Shown: positions 8,495 through 17,032 of the stretch, one piece after another | Layout of the letters: each line of letters begins with the position of its first letter | Numbering within the stretch: the stretch's first letter is position 1 | DNA from: Sphingobacterium humi | GTDB lineage: Bacteria; Bacteroidota; Bacteroidia; Sphingobacteriales; Sphingobacteriaceae | Assembly (NCBI RefSeq): GCF_009768885.1 | Contig: NZ_WSQA01000004.1 | Location: 310,001 to 374,000, forward strand | Direction: 5' to 3' | Length of the DNA stretch: 64,000 nucleotides | Notes under the pieces: generated by a model | Databases searched by the model: none | What the model was told of the DNA's origin: nothing | The model's input: the letters and a program-made list of their open reading frames with translations, nothing else | Position numbers and translations under genes: made by a program

Positions 8495-9883
8495 ATGGCA
8501 AAAACGAAATCGGCATATTTCTGTCAATCCTGCGGATATGAATCCCCAAAATGGTTAGGACAGTGTCCATCCTGTAAAGGTTGGAATACCTTTGTGGAAG
8601 AAGTGGTGGAGAAAGCCTCCTCCCGTGTTCCGGAATGGCGCAGCACGGCAGCAACGAAAGGGGAATCCAAACGTGCCAACAAGGCGGCAATTATCCATGA
8701 AATTGTCTATTCGGAAGAGCAACGGATCCTTACGGCGGATAAAGAGCTTAATCGCGTATTGGGTGGCGGCATTGTTCCGGGCTCCTTGGTACTCATTGGT
8801 GGCGAGCCGGGCATTGGTAAATCTACCTTGATGCTCCAAGTGGCGCTGACCGTTCCGAACGTGAAAACCTTGTATATCTCTGGCGAGGAAAGTGAGCAGC
8901 AGATTAAGATGCGTGCCGAACGCCTCTTGCAAACGGCGAAAGCCGATTGCTATATCCTCACGGAGACATCCATGCAACATATCTTCAAGCAGATCGATCA
9001 GGTGCAACCCACCTTACTGGTGATTGACTCTATCCAAACGCTGCATTCTTCCCAGATAGAATCAGCGCCGGGATCTGTATCGCAGGTTCGCGAATGCACC
9101 GCAGAACTCTTGCGCTTCGCCAAGGAAACCAACACTCCTGTTTTTATTGTGGGTCATATCACCAAGGACGGCTCTATTGCTGGCCCGAAGGTACTAGAGC
9201 ATATGGTGGACACCGTATTACAATTTGAGGGCGACCGCAATCATGTATACCGCATATTACGAGCGGTGAAGAACAGGTTTGGTTCTTCCTCGGAGCTGGG
9301 CATCTACGAAATGCAGGGCTCGGGCCTTCGGGAGGTATCCAATCCTTCGGAGATCATGCTCTCACAACGCGAGGAGCAGGTCAGCGGAACAGCAGTAGCC
9401 GCCATGCTCGAAGGCATGCGACCCATTATGATCGAAGTACAGGCTTTAGTCTCTAACTCCGCATACGGTACCCCGCAGCGCAGTTCCACAGGCTTTGATA
9501 CCAAGCGCCTCAATATGTTATTGGCTGTTTTGGAGAAGCGCTTCGGTTTCCGCTTAAGTGCACAAGATGTGTTCTTGAATATTGCCGGTGGCCTGCGGGT
9601 AGAAGACCCAGCAATTGATTTAGCCGTTATTGCAGCCTTGATATCCTCCCAACAAGATATCGCCTTGAGCCCACACATTACCTTTGCCGGGGAAGTTGGC
9701 TTATCGGGAGAAATCAGAGCCGTCAATCGCATCGAACAACGTATTCAGGAAGCTGAAAAGCTAGGTTTCGTCCAGATTTTCATATCGAAATATAATACCA
9801 AGGGTTTAGACGCTAAGAAGTATGATATCGCCATCAGGCCTATGGCCACCTTGGAAGATGTCTTCCGCGCGCTATTTGGTTAA
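8495..9883 (+). CDS. radA: DNA repair protein RadA
   Basis: RadA (Sms) is a RecA-like ATPase that helps branch migration and processing of recombination intermediates. The N-terminal zinc finger has C10, C13, C24 and C27 (FCQSCGYESPKWLGQCPSCK). Walker A (GGEPGIGKST) is near residues 102-111, followed by ISGEES and the RadA-specific KNRFG near 255. The C-terminal Lon-like domain (about 285-460) contains ALVSNSAYGTPQR and FLNIAGGLRVEDPAIDLAV. Its 462 residues match the family. The gene is divergent from the ECF sigma gene and ends before a strong hairpin terminator. Confidence 0.97.
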   Translation: MAKTKSAYFCQSCGYESPKWLGQCPSCKGWNTFVEEVVEKASSRVPEWRSTAATKGESKRANKAAIIHEIVYSEEQRILTADKELNRVLGGGIVPGSLVLIGGEPGIGKSTLMLQVALTVPNVKTLYISGEESEQQIKMRAERLLQTAKADCYILTETSMQHIFKQIDQVQPTLLVIDSIQTLHSSQIESAPGSVSQVRECTAELLRFAKETNTPVFIVGHITKDGSIAGPKVLEHMVDTVLQFEGDRNHVYRILRAVKNRFGSSSELGIYEMQGSGLREVSNPSEIMLSQREEQVSGTAVAAMLEGMRPIMIEVQALVSNSAYGTPQRSSTGFDTKRLNMLLAVLEKRFGFRLSAQDVFLNIAGGLRVEDPAIDLAVIAALISSQQDIALSPHITFAGEVGLSGEIRAVNRIEQRIQEAEKLGFVQIFISKYNTKGLDAKKYDIAIRPMATLEDVFRALFG

Positions 9884-9914
9884 TTTCAGATAATAACTTT
9901 AATACCAGAACATA

Positions 9915-9948
9915 AAAAGGCCGGATAATTTGAATTATCCGGCCTTTT
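9915..9948. terminator. Bidirectional intrinsic terminator between radA and the TlpA gene
   Basis: A perfect 16-bp inverted repeat (AAAAGGCCGGATAATT and its complement) with a 2-nt loop. The stem ends in a T-run on both strands, so it can end radA from the left and the minus-strand TlpA gene from the right. Confidence 0.9.
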
Positions 9949-9966
9949 GTATCTGTTAGAAAGATC

Positions 9967-11094
9967 TTATTTAATCAATTCTGCCAATTTAGCTTCCAAA
10001 GCTTCACCACGAAGGTTCGAAGCAATGATTTTACCAGAAGGATCGATCAAGAAGTTTTGAGGAATACCTTGGATGCCGTATAATGCTACTACATCAGATT
10101 TCCAGAACTTCAAGTCTGATACATGTGGCCATTGCTCTAATTTATCGTCATGAATAGCTTTAATCCATGCGTCTTTACCGTTTTCACGGTCTAAAGAAAC
10201 ACCATATACAGTGAAGTTTTTGTCTTTGAACTTGTTGAATGCAGCAACCACGTTAGGATTCTCCATACGACAAGGACCACACCAGCTTGCCCAGAAGTCG
10301 ATCAATACGTATTTACCACGTAAAGATGATAAGGCAATTACATTACCTGCTGTATCCGGTAAAGCGATTTCAGGAGCTACTGAACCAATAGCAACCTTTT
10401 TCAAGGTTTCAATTTTCTTCGCTAAAGCTTTTCCTTTTTCGGTATTCTTTAATGCAGGTGCCATTTTATCATAAGCTGGGCTTCCTACGGTATTTACGTT
10501 ATCCGCAGTTACCATTTCCGATAAAAGACCTAAAGCCACATAGCTGTTTGGATTATCAAGGGCAAACTGCTCACCGATTTTGTTTTGTTTTGCAAAGATC
10601 GCGGAAGCACGAGATTGCAATCCTTTTACAAACTCTTCGTTTTGCTTTTGTTCATCGCTTGCGCTTTCGTACTCTTTGTTCAATACATCGAACTCGTCGT
10701 TAGAAGCTGCAATTAAAGCTTTGTATTTCGCGTAATCATCATTGATGGCATTGCCTGAAACTTTAGCATTTTTTAACGTTTCACCGTCCACTTTAACGAC
10801 TCCTTTACTTAAATAAATAGTCGTACGGTCTGGATTTCTTAACGTACGAGGTCCTTTTCCTTCTGGAGAAAGGAAGAGTTGAGCTTGTGTTGGCTCTGCC
10901 ACTGTTCCATTATAAGTAAACACACCTTTCACTACGTTTGCTGAATCTAACACCCGCTCTCCAGCGTTAGCATACTGGAAAAACACCTTTGCTGGGGCAT
11001 CCACGTTCTTTAAATTCCCTTTTACAGAGAATTGCTCTTGCGCAAATAATAAGCTAGGAATAACTCCTAACACGCATAAAATTCCTTTTTTCAT
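9967..11094 (-). CDS. TlpA-type thiol-disulfide oxidoreductase with N-terminal DUF4369 domain
   Basis: A secreted thioredoxin-fold protein of 375 residues. A signal peptide (MKKGILCVLGVIPSLLFAQ) is followed by a DUF4369 beta-domain (about 20-115: FSVKGNLKNVDAPAKVFFQY), a helical linker (about 120-220) and an AhpC-TSA/TlpA domain (about 230-375) with the redox motif WASWCGPCRMENP near 268-280 and the cis-proline IPQNFLIDPSG. Such proteins reduce or isomerise disulfides in the Bacteroidota periplasm. A second ATG lies three codons upstream; GAGAAGA just before the ATG at 11092-11094 favours the shorter form. The C-terminal domain closely resembles the TlpA protein at 58310-58975, so the two look like paralogues. 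Confidence 0.9.
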   Translation of the reverse strand: MKKGILCVLGVIPSLLFAQEQFSVKGNLKNVDAPAKVFFQYANAGERVLDSANVVKGVFTYNGTVAEPTQAQLFLSPEGKGPRTLRNPDRTTIYLSKGVVKVDGETLKNAKVSGNAINDDYAKYKALIAASNDEFDVLNKEYESASDEQKQNEEFVKGLQSRASAIFAKQNKIGEQFALDNPNSYVALGLLSEMVTADNVNTVGSPAYDKMAPALKNTEKGKALAKKIETLKKVAIGSVAPEIALPDTAGNVIALSSLRGKYVLIDFWASWCGPCRMENPNVVAAFNKFKDKNFTVYGVSLDRENGKDAWIKAIHDDKLEQWPHVSDLKFWKSDVVALYGIQGIPQNFLIDPSGKIIASNLRGEALEAKLAELIK

Positions 11095-11140
11095 TCTTCT
11101 CATATATTATTAACTATAAAGCTACGGATTTTTTTGGGAA

Positions 11141-11971
11141 CTACCATCTACCGCTGGCACCACCGCCACCAAATCCACCACCGCCGAAGCCTCCAAATCC
11201 GCCGCCTCCGCCACCGCCGAAGCCGCCGCCAAAACCACCTCCATCGCCGTCATTATCACCACCACGACCTAAGGAGTTCAACAATGTCCACCAGAATAAA
11301 TCTGAAGATCCGCGTCCTCCCATCACTCGACCACCGCCATTCTTGCCGCCGCCCCCTGATTTTGAAATTAAGGACAACACAACAAAAATAACTATGATGA
11401 TAAAGATAATCGGGATACCGCCACCACCTTCCGTGGAATAGCTATCCTTCGGATCTGCTTTATATTCTCCTTTGGTATAGGAAATTAGTGCATCCACCCC
11501 ATTGGTAATTCCGCCAAAATAATTCCCTTGGCGAAAGGATGGTTTCACTTCATTTTCAATAATCCGGTAGGCAATCACATCGGGCACCGAGCCTTCAATA
11601 CCATAGCCGGTACGGATGGTCATGGCCCTGTCGCCTAAGGCTACCAGAAACAAAATTCCGTTATCATATTTTTTATTTCCGATGGCCCATTTCTGCGCCA
11701 AGCGGTCGCCATAATCGGCAATATCATAATTACCGGTGGTATTCATCACCACCACGGCAATCTGAATTGAGGTTGAATCTTCAAAAGCCAATAACTTTTG
11801 TTCTAATTCGGCCTGTTGCCCCGAACTCAGCGTATTGGTATAGTCGGTAACCAGTCTATTCGGTGCGGCCGGAAAATCCTGTGCCCAAGCCGAAAAGCTC
11901 AACAGTAAACCTAGAAAGAATGTAAAACCCAGCTTTTTCGACAGCTTCAGCACCTGCATATTTTTATACAT
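11141..11971 (-). CDS. TPM-domain (YgcG/DUF477) membrane protein with glycine-rich tail
   Basis: A 276-residue protein with a signal peptide (KLGFTFFLGLLLSFSAWAQ), then a TPM domain (about residues 32-170: NRLVTDYTNTLSSGQQAELE; GIEGSVPDVIAYRIIENEVK). One membrane helix follows (IPIIFIIIVIFVVLSLI, about 185-205). The C-terminal 60 residues are almost entirely Gly with a few Phe and Asp, ending FGGGGASGRW, typical of this family. TPM proteins of this type commonly sit next to LemA genes, as here; their molecular role is poorly known, though an envelope or protein quality-control role has been suggested. It is the last gene of a lemA-TPM-TPM cluster, 5 bp after the previous TPM gene. Confidence 0.88.
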   Translation of the reverse strand: MYKNMQVLKLSKKLGFTFFLGLLLSFSAWAQDFPAAPNRLVTDYTNTLSSGQQAELEQKLLAFEDSTSIQIAVVVMNTTGNYDIADYGDRLAQKWAIGNKKYDNGILFLVALGDRAMTIRTGYGIEGSVPDVIAYRIIENEVKPSFRQGNYFGGITNGVDALISYTKGEYKADPKDSYSTEGGGGIPIIFIIIVIFVVLSLISKSGGGGKNGGGRVMGGRGSSDLFWWTLLNSLGRGGDNDGDGGGFGGGFGGGGGGGFGGFGGGGFGGGGASGRW

Positions 11972-11976
11972 ATCCT

Positions 11977-12411
11977 TTACGATTTACCAAAATATATATC
12001 ATTCGGCAGTTCATTGACATCGTCGCCGCGGCGCGGGAAGAACGTTGCCAATTGTGTTCCTGCTTCATGAATCCCTTCAATTAATCCATTCATAAAATCC
12101 CCATTCCGAAAGAAGGACACCATTTTTTCTTTGGTGCTTTCCCAAAAATCATCACCCACCTTGGCATGAATTCCCGCATCGCCAATAATCGCAAACTGAT
12201 GGTCTTCTGTTGCCAGGTAAATCAGCACCCCGTTTCTTAGGGTTGTTTTATGCATGCCAAGCTTTTCAAAATAGCGCTTTGCCTCGCTATAGGCGTCCGA
12301 TCCTTTGGAGGTACGCTCTACCACCAATCGGATTTCGCCGGAAGTCTGGTTCTCCGCCAAGCTGATTGCTTGTACAATTTTCTCTTGCTCTTCTTGATTA
12401 AATATTTCCAT
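11977..12411 (-). CDS. Cytoplasmic TPM-domain protein
   Basis: A 144-residue protein that is nearly all TPM domain (MEIFNQEEQEKIVQAISLAE; SGEIRLVVERTS; GVLIYLATEDHQFAIIGDAG). It has no signal peptide or membrane helix, unlike its downstream neighbour with which it shares the fold. The pair is a usual companion of LemA. Its start codon comes 16 nt after a hairpin that ends lemA, so expression of both TPM genes probably depends on read-through or on a promoter I cannot see. Specific biochemical function is unknown. Confidence 0.87.
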   Translation of the reverse strand: MEIFNQEEQEKIVQAISLAENQTSGEIRLVVERTSKGSDAYSEAKRYFEKLGMHKTTLRNGVLIYLATEDHQFAIIGDAGIHAKVGDDFWESTKEKMVSFFRNGDFMNGLIEGIHEAGTQLATFFPRRGDDVNELPNDIYFGKS

Positions 12412-12427
12412 TCCGTGTTAAAATAAA

Positions 12428-12467
12428 AAAGATGAATGCGCAGTAACAAGTACCCCCATTCATCTTT
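12428..12467 (-). terminator. Hairpin between lemA and the TPM genes
   Basis: An 11-bp perfect stem (AAAGATGAATG / CATTCATCTTT) with an 18-nt loop, followed on the minus strand by TTTTTATTTT. It should end part of the lemA transcripts before the TPM genes, giving more LemA than TPM proteins. Confidence 0.7.
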
Positions 12468-12495
12468 ACGTCTTATTTAGTAACAATAAAAAGCA

Positions 12496-13074
12496 TTAAA
12501 AGGATACTGTAGGTGCTTTATCAGCGCCTTCAGCAGCTTTGAAGGTACCTTTTTGCTTGAAGCCAAAAATACCTGCCATAATATTGTTCGGGAAGCTACG
12601 AACAGTAGTGTTATACTCCTGTACGGCTTCGTTATAGGCACGACGTTCCACAGAAATCCGGTTTTCGGTTCCTTCTAACTGTGCTTGTAGTTCCTGAAAG
12701 TTCGAATTCGCTTTTAAGTCCGGATATGCTTCTACGCTCACCAATAAACGACCGATAGATTGCGATAAGGCATCTTGCGTCTGTTGGTAGTTTGCGATAG
12801 CCTCTTCACTTAAGTTTGAAGGGTCTACGGTTACTGAAGTCGCTTTTGCACGGGCTTCTACTACCGCTTCTAAAGTTCCTTTCTCGTGTTCTGCTGCTCC
12901 TTTTACGGTGTTTACTAAGTTAGGAATCAGGTCGGCACGACGCTGGTAAGCATTTTCAACTTGCGCCCATTTACCTTTTACATTCTCGTCTTGAGAAACC
13001 ATGGTGTTATAGCCGCAAGAACTAAACGATAAAGTAGCTAATAAGCCTACAAATACGATCAATAATCTTTTCAT
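12496..13074 (-). CDS. LemA family lipoprotein
   Basis: A 192-residue LemA-family protein. The N-terminus MKRLLIVFVGLLATLSFSSC has a lipobox cysteine at residue 20. The family core follows: GYNTMVSQDENVKGKWAQVE, AYQRRADLIPNLVNTVKGAA and the C-terminal NISVERRAYNEAVQEYNTTV with FPNNIMAGIFGFKQKGTF. The fold is a long helical bundle. LemA proteins are widespread in bacteria but their biochemical activity is not firmly established. The gene leads a cluster with two TPM-domain genes, an association seen in many Bacteroidota. Confidence 0.93.
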   Translation of the reverse strand: MKRLLIVFVGLLATLSFSSCGYNTMVSQDENVKGKWAQVENAYQRRADLIPNLVNTVKGAAEHEKGTLEAVVEARAKATSVTVDPSNLSEEAIANYQQTQDALSQSIGRLLVSVEAYPDLKANSNFQELQAQLEGTENRISVERRAYNEAVQEYNTTVRSFPNNIMAGIFGFKQKGTFKAAEGADKAPTVSF

Positions 13075-13184
13075 GTGTAATGTTTTTCTTGTATACCTCT
13101 AAAATTAAGAAATTGTTTTTAATAATTCCATAACAACAAAGCATATACCAAGAATAGCGTAGCCTGAAATAATGACAGATTTAA

Positions 13185-13192
13185 TATCTTTG
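13185..13192 (+). promoter_or_regulatory. Predicted -7 promoter element for the FAD protein gene (TATCTTTG)
   Basis: TATCTTTG matches TAnnTTTG exactly. The start codon is 34 nt downstream. The mRNA leader would contain a small TTGGG/CCCAA hairpin at about 13200-13217. No clear -33 TTTG was seen. Confidence 0.5.
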
Positions 13193-13226
13193 TAGCACTT
13201 TTGGGATAAAACCCCAACACATCGCT

Positions 13227-14768
13227 ATGCAGAAAGAAATTGAGATTGCCCTCAGCCCCGAACATATTACCGATCAGCAATTGATCCTTCAGGAAGGAAG
13301 TAAGAAATTAGGGCTATCCCTCAAACGTATCCAAGGATTCCATATCCGCAAACGCTCTATCGATGCCCGTGGCAAGCAGGTGTTATACCGCATGCGCGTG
13401 GTCTATTTTATCGATGAGCCTGTGCAACAACCCGATTATCACACCGCCTTAAAACGCGTGCAGGATGGCAAACCCGTTATTATTATTGGCGCTGGGCCTG
13501 CAGGCTTATTTGCGGCATACCGTTGCTTGGAACGCGGACTGAAGCCTATTGTTATTGAACGTGGAAAGCCCGTACAGGAGCGTCGTCGCGATTTAGCCAA
13601 AATAAATCGAGAGGGTCTGGTGAATCCCGAATCCAATTATTGCTTTGGCGAGGGGGGCGCAGGCACCTATTCCGACGGAAAGTTATATACCCGTTCCAAT
13701 AAGCGCGGCGATGTACAATTGGTTCTCTCCATTTTTGTAGAGCATGGTGCGCCGGAAGATATTATGGTCGATGCGCGCCCGCATATTGGCACCAACAAAC
13801 TGCCCCATATTATCGAAAGTATGCGGCAGCGTATTATCGAGTATGGCGGCGAGGTTCATTTCGACTGCAAGGTCATCGATATTTGCGAACAATTTGGAAA
13901 AGTAACAGGTGTAAAAACTGCAGACGGCCAATTTATCCAGGCCGAGCATGTCATTGTTGCAACCGGACATTCCGCCCGTGATATCTACGAGCTGTTTCAG
14001 CAGAAAAACTGGCTATTGGAAGCCAAACCTTTTGCCTTGGGCGTACGCATTGAGCATCCCCAATCCATTATCGACCAAGCCCAATACCATTGTTCCAGCC
14101 GACCAGAAAACTTGCCTCCCGCATATTACAGCTTGGTCGAGCAGGTTCATAACCGCGGTGTCTTTTCCTTCTGCATGTGCCCCGGTGGTATTATTGCCCC
14201 TTGTGCCACCGATCATGAAGAGATTGTAGTCAATGGCTGGTCGCCTTCCAAACGCAATAACCCGCATGCCAACTCCGGTACGGTCATCCAGATTAACCTG
14301 GAAGATGTGCCTGAGGCGGCCACAAATCCATTTGCACTCCTCGACTTTCAACGGCGCATTGAGCAGCAAGCCTTTCAATTGGGCGGCGGTCAATTAGTTG
14401 CACCGGCACAACGGATGGTCGATTTTGTAGAAAACAGGGTGTCCAACGATCTTCCCATCAACTCCTACAAACCCGGCACGCGTTCTGTCGATCTTCGGGA
14501 AGTACTTCCTGAATTTGTCTACCGATCCTTACAAGGCGCCTTGCCCATCTTCGGACAGAAGATGAAAGGCTATTATAGCAATGAGGCCATTTTGGTTGGT
14601 ATAGAATCCAGAACCTCCTCGCCCGTCCGCATCCCTAGAGATCGCGACAGCTTTCAACACCCACAGGTGGCCGGCTTATACCCTTGTGCAGAAGGAGCTG
14701 GATATGCCGGCGGTATTGTCTCCGCGGCCATAGATGGCATTAATTGCGTGGATGCGATAAAAATTTAA
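13227..14768 (+). CDS. FAD-dependent oxidoreductase (FAD-dependent protein C family)
   Basis: A 513-residue flavoprotein. An N-terminal small domain (about 1-80: IEIALSPEHITDQQLILQEG) precedes a Rossmann dinucleotide-binding motif IIIGAGPAGLFAAYRCLERG at about 87-106 with the acidic end IVIERG. Also visible are GEGGAGTYSDGKLYTRSNK, VIVATGHSARDIYE and the C-terminal FAD motif CAEGAGYAGGIVSAAIDG. This is the architecture of the conserved bacterial 'FAD-dependent protein' family. The substrate is not known for most members; the cytoplasmic location follows from the absence of a signal peptide. It is transcribed alone and ends shortly before the tRNA-Gly promoter. Confidence 0.9.
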   Translation: MQKEIEIALSPEHITDQQLILQEGSKKLGLSLKRIQGFHIRKRSIDARGKQVLYRMRVVYFIDEPVQQPDYHTALKRVQDGKPVIIIGAGPAGLFAAYRCLERGLKPIVIERGKPVQERRRDLAKINREGLVNPESNYCFGEGGAGTYSDGKLYTRSNKRGDVQLVLSIFVEHGAPEDIMVDARPHIGTNKLPHIIESMRQRIIEYGGEVHFDCKVIDICEQFGKVTGVKTADGQFIQAEHVIVATGHSARDIYELFQQKNWLLEAKPFALGVRIEHPQSIIDQAQYHCSSRPENLPPAYYSLVEQVHNRGVFSFCMCPGGIIAPCATDHEEIVVNGWSPSKRNNPHANSGTVIQINLEDVPEAATNPFALLDFQRRIEQQAFQLGGGQLVAPAQRMVDFVENRVSNDLPINSYKPGTRSVDLREVLPEFVYRSLQGALPIFGQKMKGYYSNEAILVGIESRTSSPVRIPRDRDSFQHPQVAGLYPCAEGAGYAGGIVSAAIDGINCVDAIKI

Positions 14769-14811
14769 TTGATTTGCCTACAGGCGATTTAACAATTATT
14801 TCACGGCATGT

Positions 14812-14843
14812 ATTGACAAACATCACATAAAATTGTACTTTTG
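14812..14843 (+). promoter_or_regulatory. Promoter of tRNA-Gly (ATTG-N20-TACTTTTG)
   Basis: A -33 element (ATTG at 14812-14815) and a -7 element (TACTTTTG at 14836-14843) are 20 nt apart, the spacing expected for Bacteroidota promoters. The predicted start is 5-7 nt before the mature tRNA 5' end. Confidence 0.75.
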
Positions 14844-14854
14844 TTTCATCACAA

Positions 14855-14927
14855 GCGAAAGTAGCTCAGTTGGTAGAGCACAACCTTGCCAAGGTTGGGG
14901 TCGCGAGTTCGAATCTCGTCTTTCGCT
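14855..14927 (+). tRNA. tRNA-Gly (anticodon GCC)
   Basis: The sequence folds into a full cloverleaf: acceptor stem GCGAAAG/CTTTCGC (14855-14861, 14920-14926), D-stem GCTC/GAGC, anticodon stem CAACC/GGTTG with loop TTGCCAA, and T-arm GCGAG-TTCGAAT-CTCGT. The anticodon at 14888-14890 is GCC, reading glycine codons GGC/GGU. The discriminator is U, usual for tRNA-Gly. The 3' CCA is not encoded. Confidence 0.98.
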
Positions 14928-14928
14928 C

Positions 14929-14956
14929 AAAAAGCTTCCCAATCCGGAAGCTTTTT
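14929..14956 (+). terminator. Terminator of tRNA-Gly
   Basis: An 11-bp stem (AAAAAGCTTCC / GGAAGCTTTTT) with a 6-nt loop directly after the tRNA, ending in a T-run. Confidence 0.85.
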
Positions 14957-14969
14957 TCTATTTTAGGCT

Positions 14970-15437
14970 ATGCAGACTTTCAAACCAAAGAACGGCCTTA
15001 TCAGCAACCTCCTCTTCGTTTATCTTCTTCTATTGGCCATTCCGCTTATCATGCTTATCAATAGAGAACCATGGGATGTCTTCTTGAAAGTCACCGCCAT
15101 CAATTACGGATTAGTGACCCTGGTACTCTACATCATTCAAATCAGTACCCGGTACAAAATAAAAGACGGGAACTTCCATTACCGCAGTTTGGTATTCTTT
15201 GGCAAAATCGCCATAGCAAAAATCCACAAACTGGATGTCGGCAAAACACTATATGTAGGCATGAAGCCTGCTACCGCCAAAAAAGGCATTATCATTCATT
15301 ACAACCGCTATGAGGAAGTTTATATCTCCCCGGAAGATAATGCTGCGTTCGTGGCTGCTTTACTTGCCATCAATCCGGCGATAGAAGTACACTATCACCC
15401 GAAGCCAAAAGGCATAAACAAAGAAAGCCTGCAATAG
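14970..15437 (+). CDS. Small membrane protein with bacterial PH-like domain
   Basis: A 155-residue protein. Two hydrophobic helices span about residues 12-30 (LLFVYLLLLAIPLIML) and 38-58 (FLKVTAINYGLVTLVLYIIQ). The rest (about 60-140) looks like a bacterial PH-like beta-sandwich: RYKIKDGNFHYRSLVFFGKI, then AKIHKLDVGKTLYVGMKPAT and a DNAAFVAALLAINP helix. The position after two helices matches membrane-anchored bPH proteins. Function is unknown. The start lies 14 nt after the tRNA terminator, so it needs its own promoter, which I cannot identify. Confidence 0.75.
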   Translation: MQTFKPKNGLISNLLFVYLLLLAIPLIMLINREPWDVFLKVTAINYGLVTLVLYIIQISTRYKIKDGNFHYRSLVFFGKIAIAKIHKLDVGKTLYVGMKPATAKKGIIIHYNRYEEVYISPEDNAAFVAALLAINPAIEVHYHPKPKGINKESLQ

Positions 15438-15449
15438 CTGCAGGCTTTC
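15423..15449 (-). terminator. Terminator of the SusC/SusD operon
   Basis: An 11-bp perfect stem (GAAAGCCTGCA / TGCAGGCTTTC) with a 5-nt loop, followed on the minus strand by a T-rich tract. It overlaps the stop codon of the convergent PH-like gene and may serve that gene too, though there is no T-run on the plus strand. Confidence 0.75.
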
Positions 15450-15465
15450 CGGTACAATTAAAAAT

Positions 15466-17028
15466 TTATTTCTTTACATCCCACCAAATACGCTTCGCCG
15501 TATAAGTAGCATCAGCAGCATCCGGATCCGCTTTAATCACTTGATCGTAATTGTAGTTGATACTATACGAGGCTATGGTAAAGCGTCTTGGCCACATATC
15601 ATCCGATGGCAAAGCCACATCAAATACAGCACCTGGACGTTTCAAACCTTTGTAAATACCGCTTGCTTCATTGTATTTACCGGAAGCATCGGTACAGAAT
15701 TCCAAACGACGCACATCGTTAAACACCTCTGGTGAATACGAAAGGGCGATGTATTTCTGGATCATAATCTGGCTTAGGGTTAAGCTATTGGCGTTTTGCA
15801 CCACCGAAGAGCTCGCTAAAAAGCTGGATATCTTCGCTGCCGGAACGCCTAATATTTCCATATGATCTTTAATACCGTCTTTATAGGCTTGTAAAGCACC
15901 TGGTTTATTATTTTGGTTAAATAAAACCTCCGCTTTAATAAAGTGCATTTCCGAGCTGGTCAACAATAACCCTTTTGCACCCGCAGCAGCATAGATGGAA
16001 CCTGAAGAAACATTCGCTGTTGGACGTAATGCCGCGTAATTGGCAATCGTTGATCCAAAGCCTGCCTCCGGAATAACAGCCATATCCACACCCGGCGTAC
16101 GCAGGCCTGTTGCTGTAAAGCGCGGGATCAGGAGGTCAGCCCGTGGGTCTTCCATATTGGTTGCGCCAGAAGGAGCTCCGGTATAATTGTTCAAGATATA
16201 ATCAATATATAACTTGGTTAATCTGTTGGAGGCGTTGTTTTGGAATTGCAACGACTCCGTCAAGGAGTTATTGGATACTGCACGGTCCTGATACTGATAC
16301 AAAGCACTTTCCGCGGCTGTCTTAGGTGCTTTTTCTAAGGCTGCCAACAAATCCGCAGCTTTAAACTGGCTGGTTTTCGACAGGTGATTCAACATCCGCG
16401 CTTTGATACCGTTTGCCAATTTAATCCATTTCTGCGCATCCCCTTGAAACAGGTAATCGCCTTTGGCTAAGGTAGGCGCAGAAGCGTCCTGCGTACGTTG
16501 CAAGAATTCTATACCTTGGTCTAGTTCTGCTAAACAACGCTCATAAATTAAGCTTCCCTCATCGTATTTCGGCGTCATATTTCCGCCCACGAAAGCCTCT
16601 TCATAAGGAAGCATCCCATACATATCTACAAAAGCGGCAAAGCCCCAGGCCCAGATAACTTTACCCGCACCTACATAATGGAAAGCACCTGTTGCTTCTC
16701 CTTTTTTAATCATATCCGGAATATTCACCGCCGTATAGATATACCAAGGTTGGTAAGGCCAGTTTACCGCCGCAGTGGAGATGTTCCAACGGGATAAGTT
16801 CCAGTTATTGGCCGTTGTTCCCGAAATTTGCTGGGAAATTAAGGCCGCACGCGTACCACCACTTTCGTAAGCTTCGGCAAAACGAGCAAGAATAGATGGT
16901 AGCCTTAATTCTACCGTTGGCACTTGCGTATTCGGATTATTCGGATTATCATTGATATCGAGCCATTTATCACAAGATGTGCACATCAAGGCTCCCGCTA
17001 TCGCTAATAGTGAAAAAATCTTTTTCAT
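15466..17028 (-). CDS. SusD/RagB-type nutrient-binding outer membrane lipoprotein
   Basis: A 520-residue lipoprotein. Its signal MKKIFSLLAIAGALMCTSC has the lipobox cysteine at 19, followed by DKWLDINDNPNNP, typical of the SusD-like_2 group. The helical TPR-like body includes GAGKVIWAWGFAAFVDMYGM, PYEEAF and ALYQYQDRAVSNNSLTESLQ. Family role: the lid of the SusC transporter, capturing the ligand at the cell surface. It follows the SusC gene by 4 bp and must be cotranscribed. No glycosidase, peptidase or sensor lies next to the pair, so the ligand cannot be guessed from context. Confidence 0.95.
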   Translation of the reverse strand: MKKIFSLLAIAGALMCTSCDKWLDINDNPNNPNTQVPTVELRLPSILARFAEAYESGGTRAALISQQISGTTANNWNLSRWNISTAAVNWPYQPWYIYTAVNIPDMIKKGEATGAFHYVGAGKVIWAWGFAAFVDMYGMLPYEEAFVGGNMTPKYDEGSLIYERCLAELDQGIEFLQRTQDASAPTLAKGDYLFQGDAQKWIKLANGIKARMLNHLSKTSQFKAADLLAALEKAPKTAAESALYQYQDRAVSNNSLTESLQFQNNASNRLTKLYIDYILNNYTGAPSGATNMEDPRADLLIPRFTATGLRTPGVDMAVIPEAGFGSTIANYAALRPTANVSSGSIYAAAGAKGLLLTSSEMHFIKAEVLFNQNNKPGALQAYKDGIKDHMEILGVPAAKISSFLASSSVVQNANSLTLSQIMIQKYIALSYSPEVFNDVRRLEFCTDASGKYNEASGIYKGLKRPGAVFDVALPSDDMWPRRFTIASYSINYNYDQVIKADPDAADATYTAKRIWWDVKK

Positions 17029-17032
17029 GGAT

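Noticed and set aside
11134..11391. Plus-strand frame rich in His and Arg
   Set aside because: It is the complement of the glycine-rich tail of the TPM protein; the composition comes from GGN codons read backwards.
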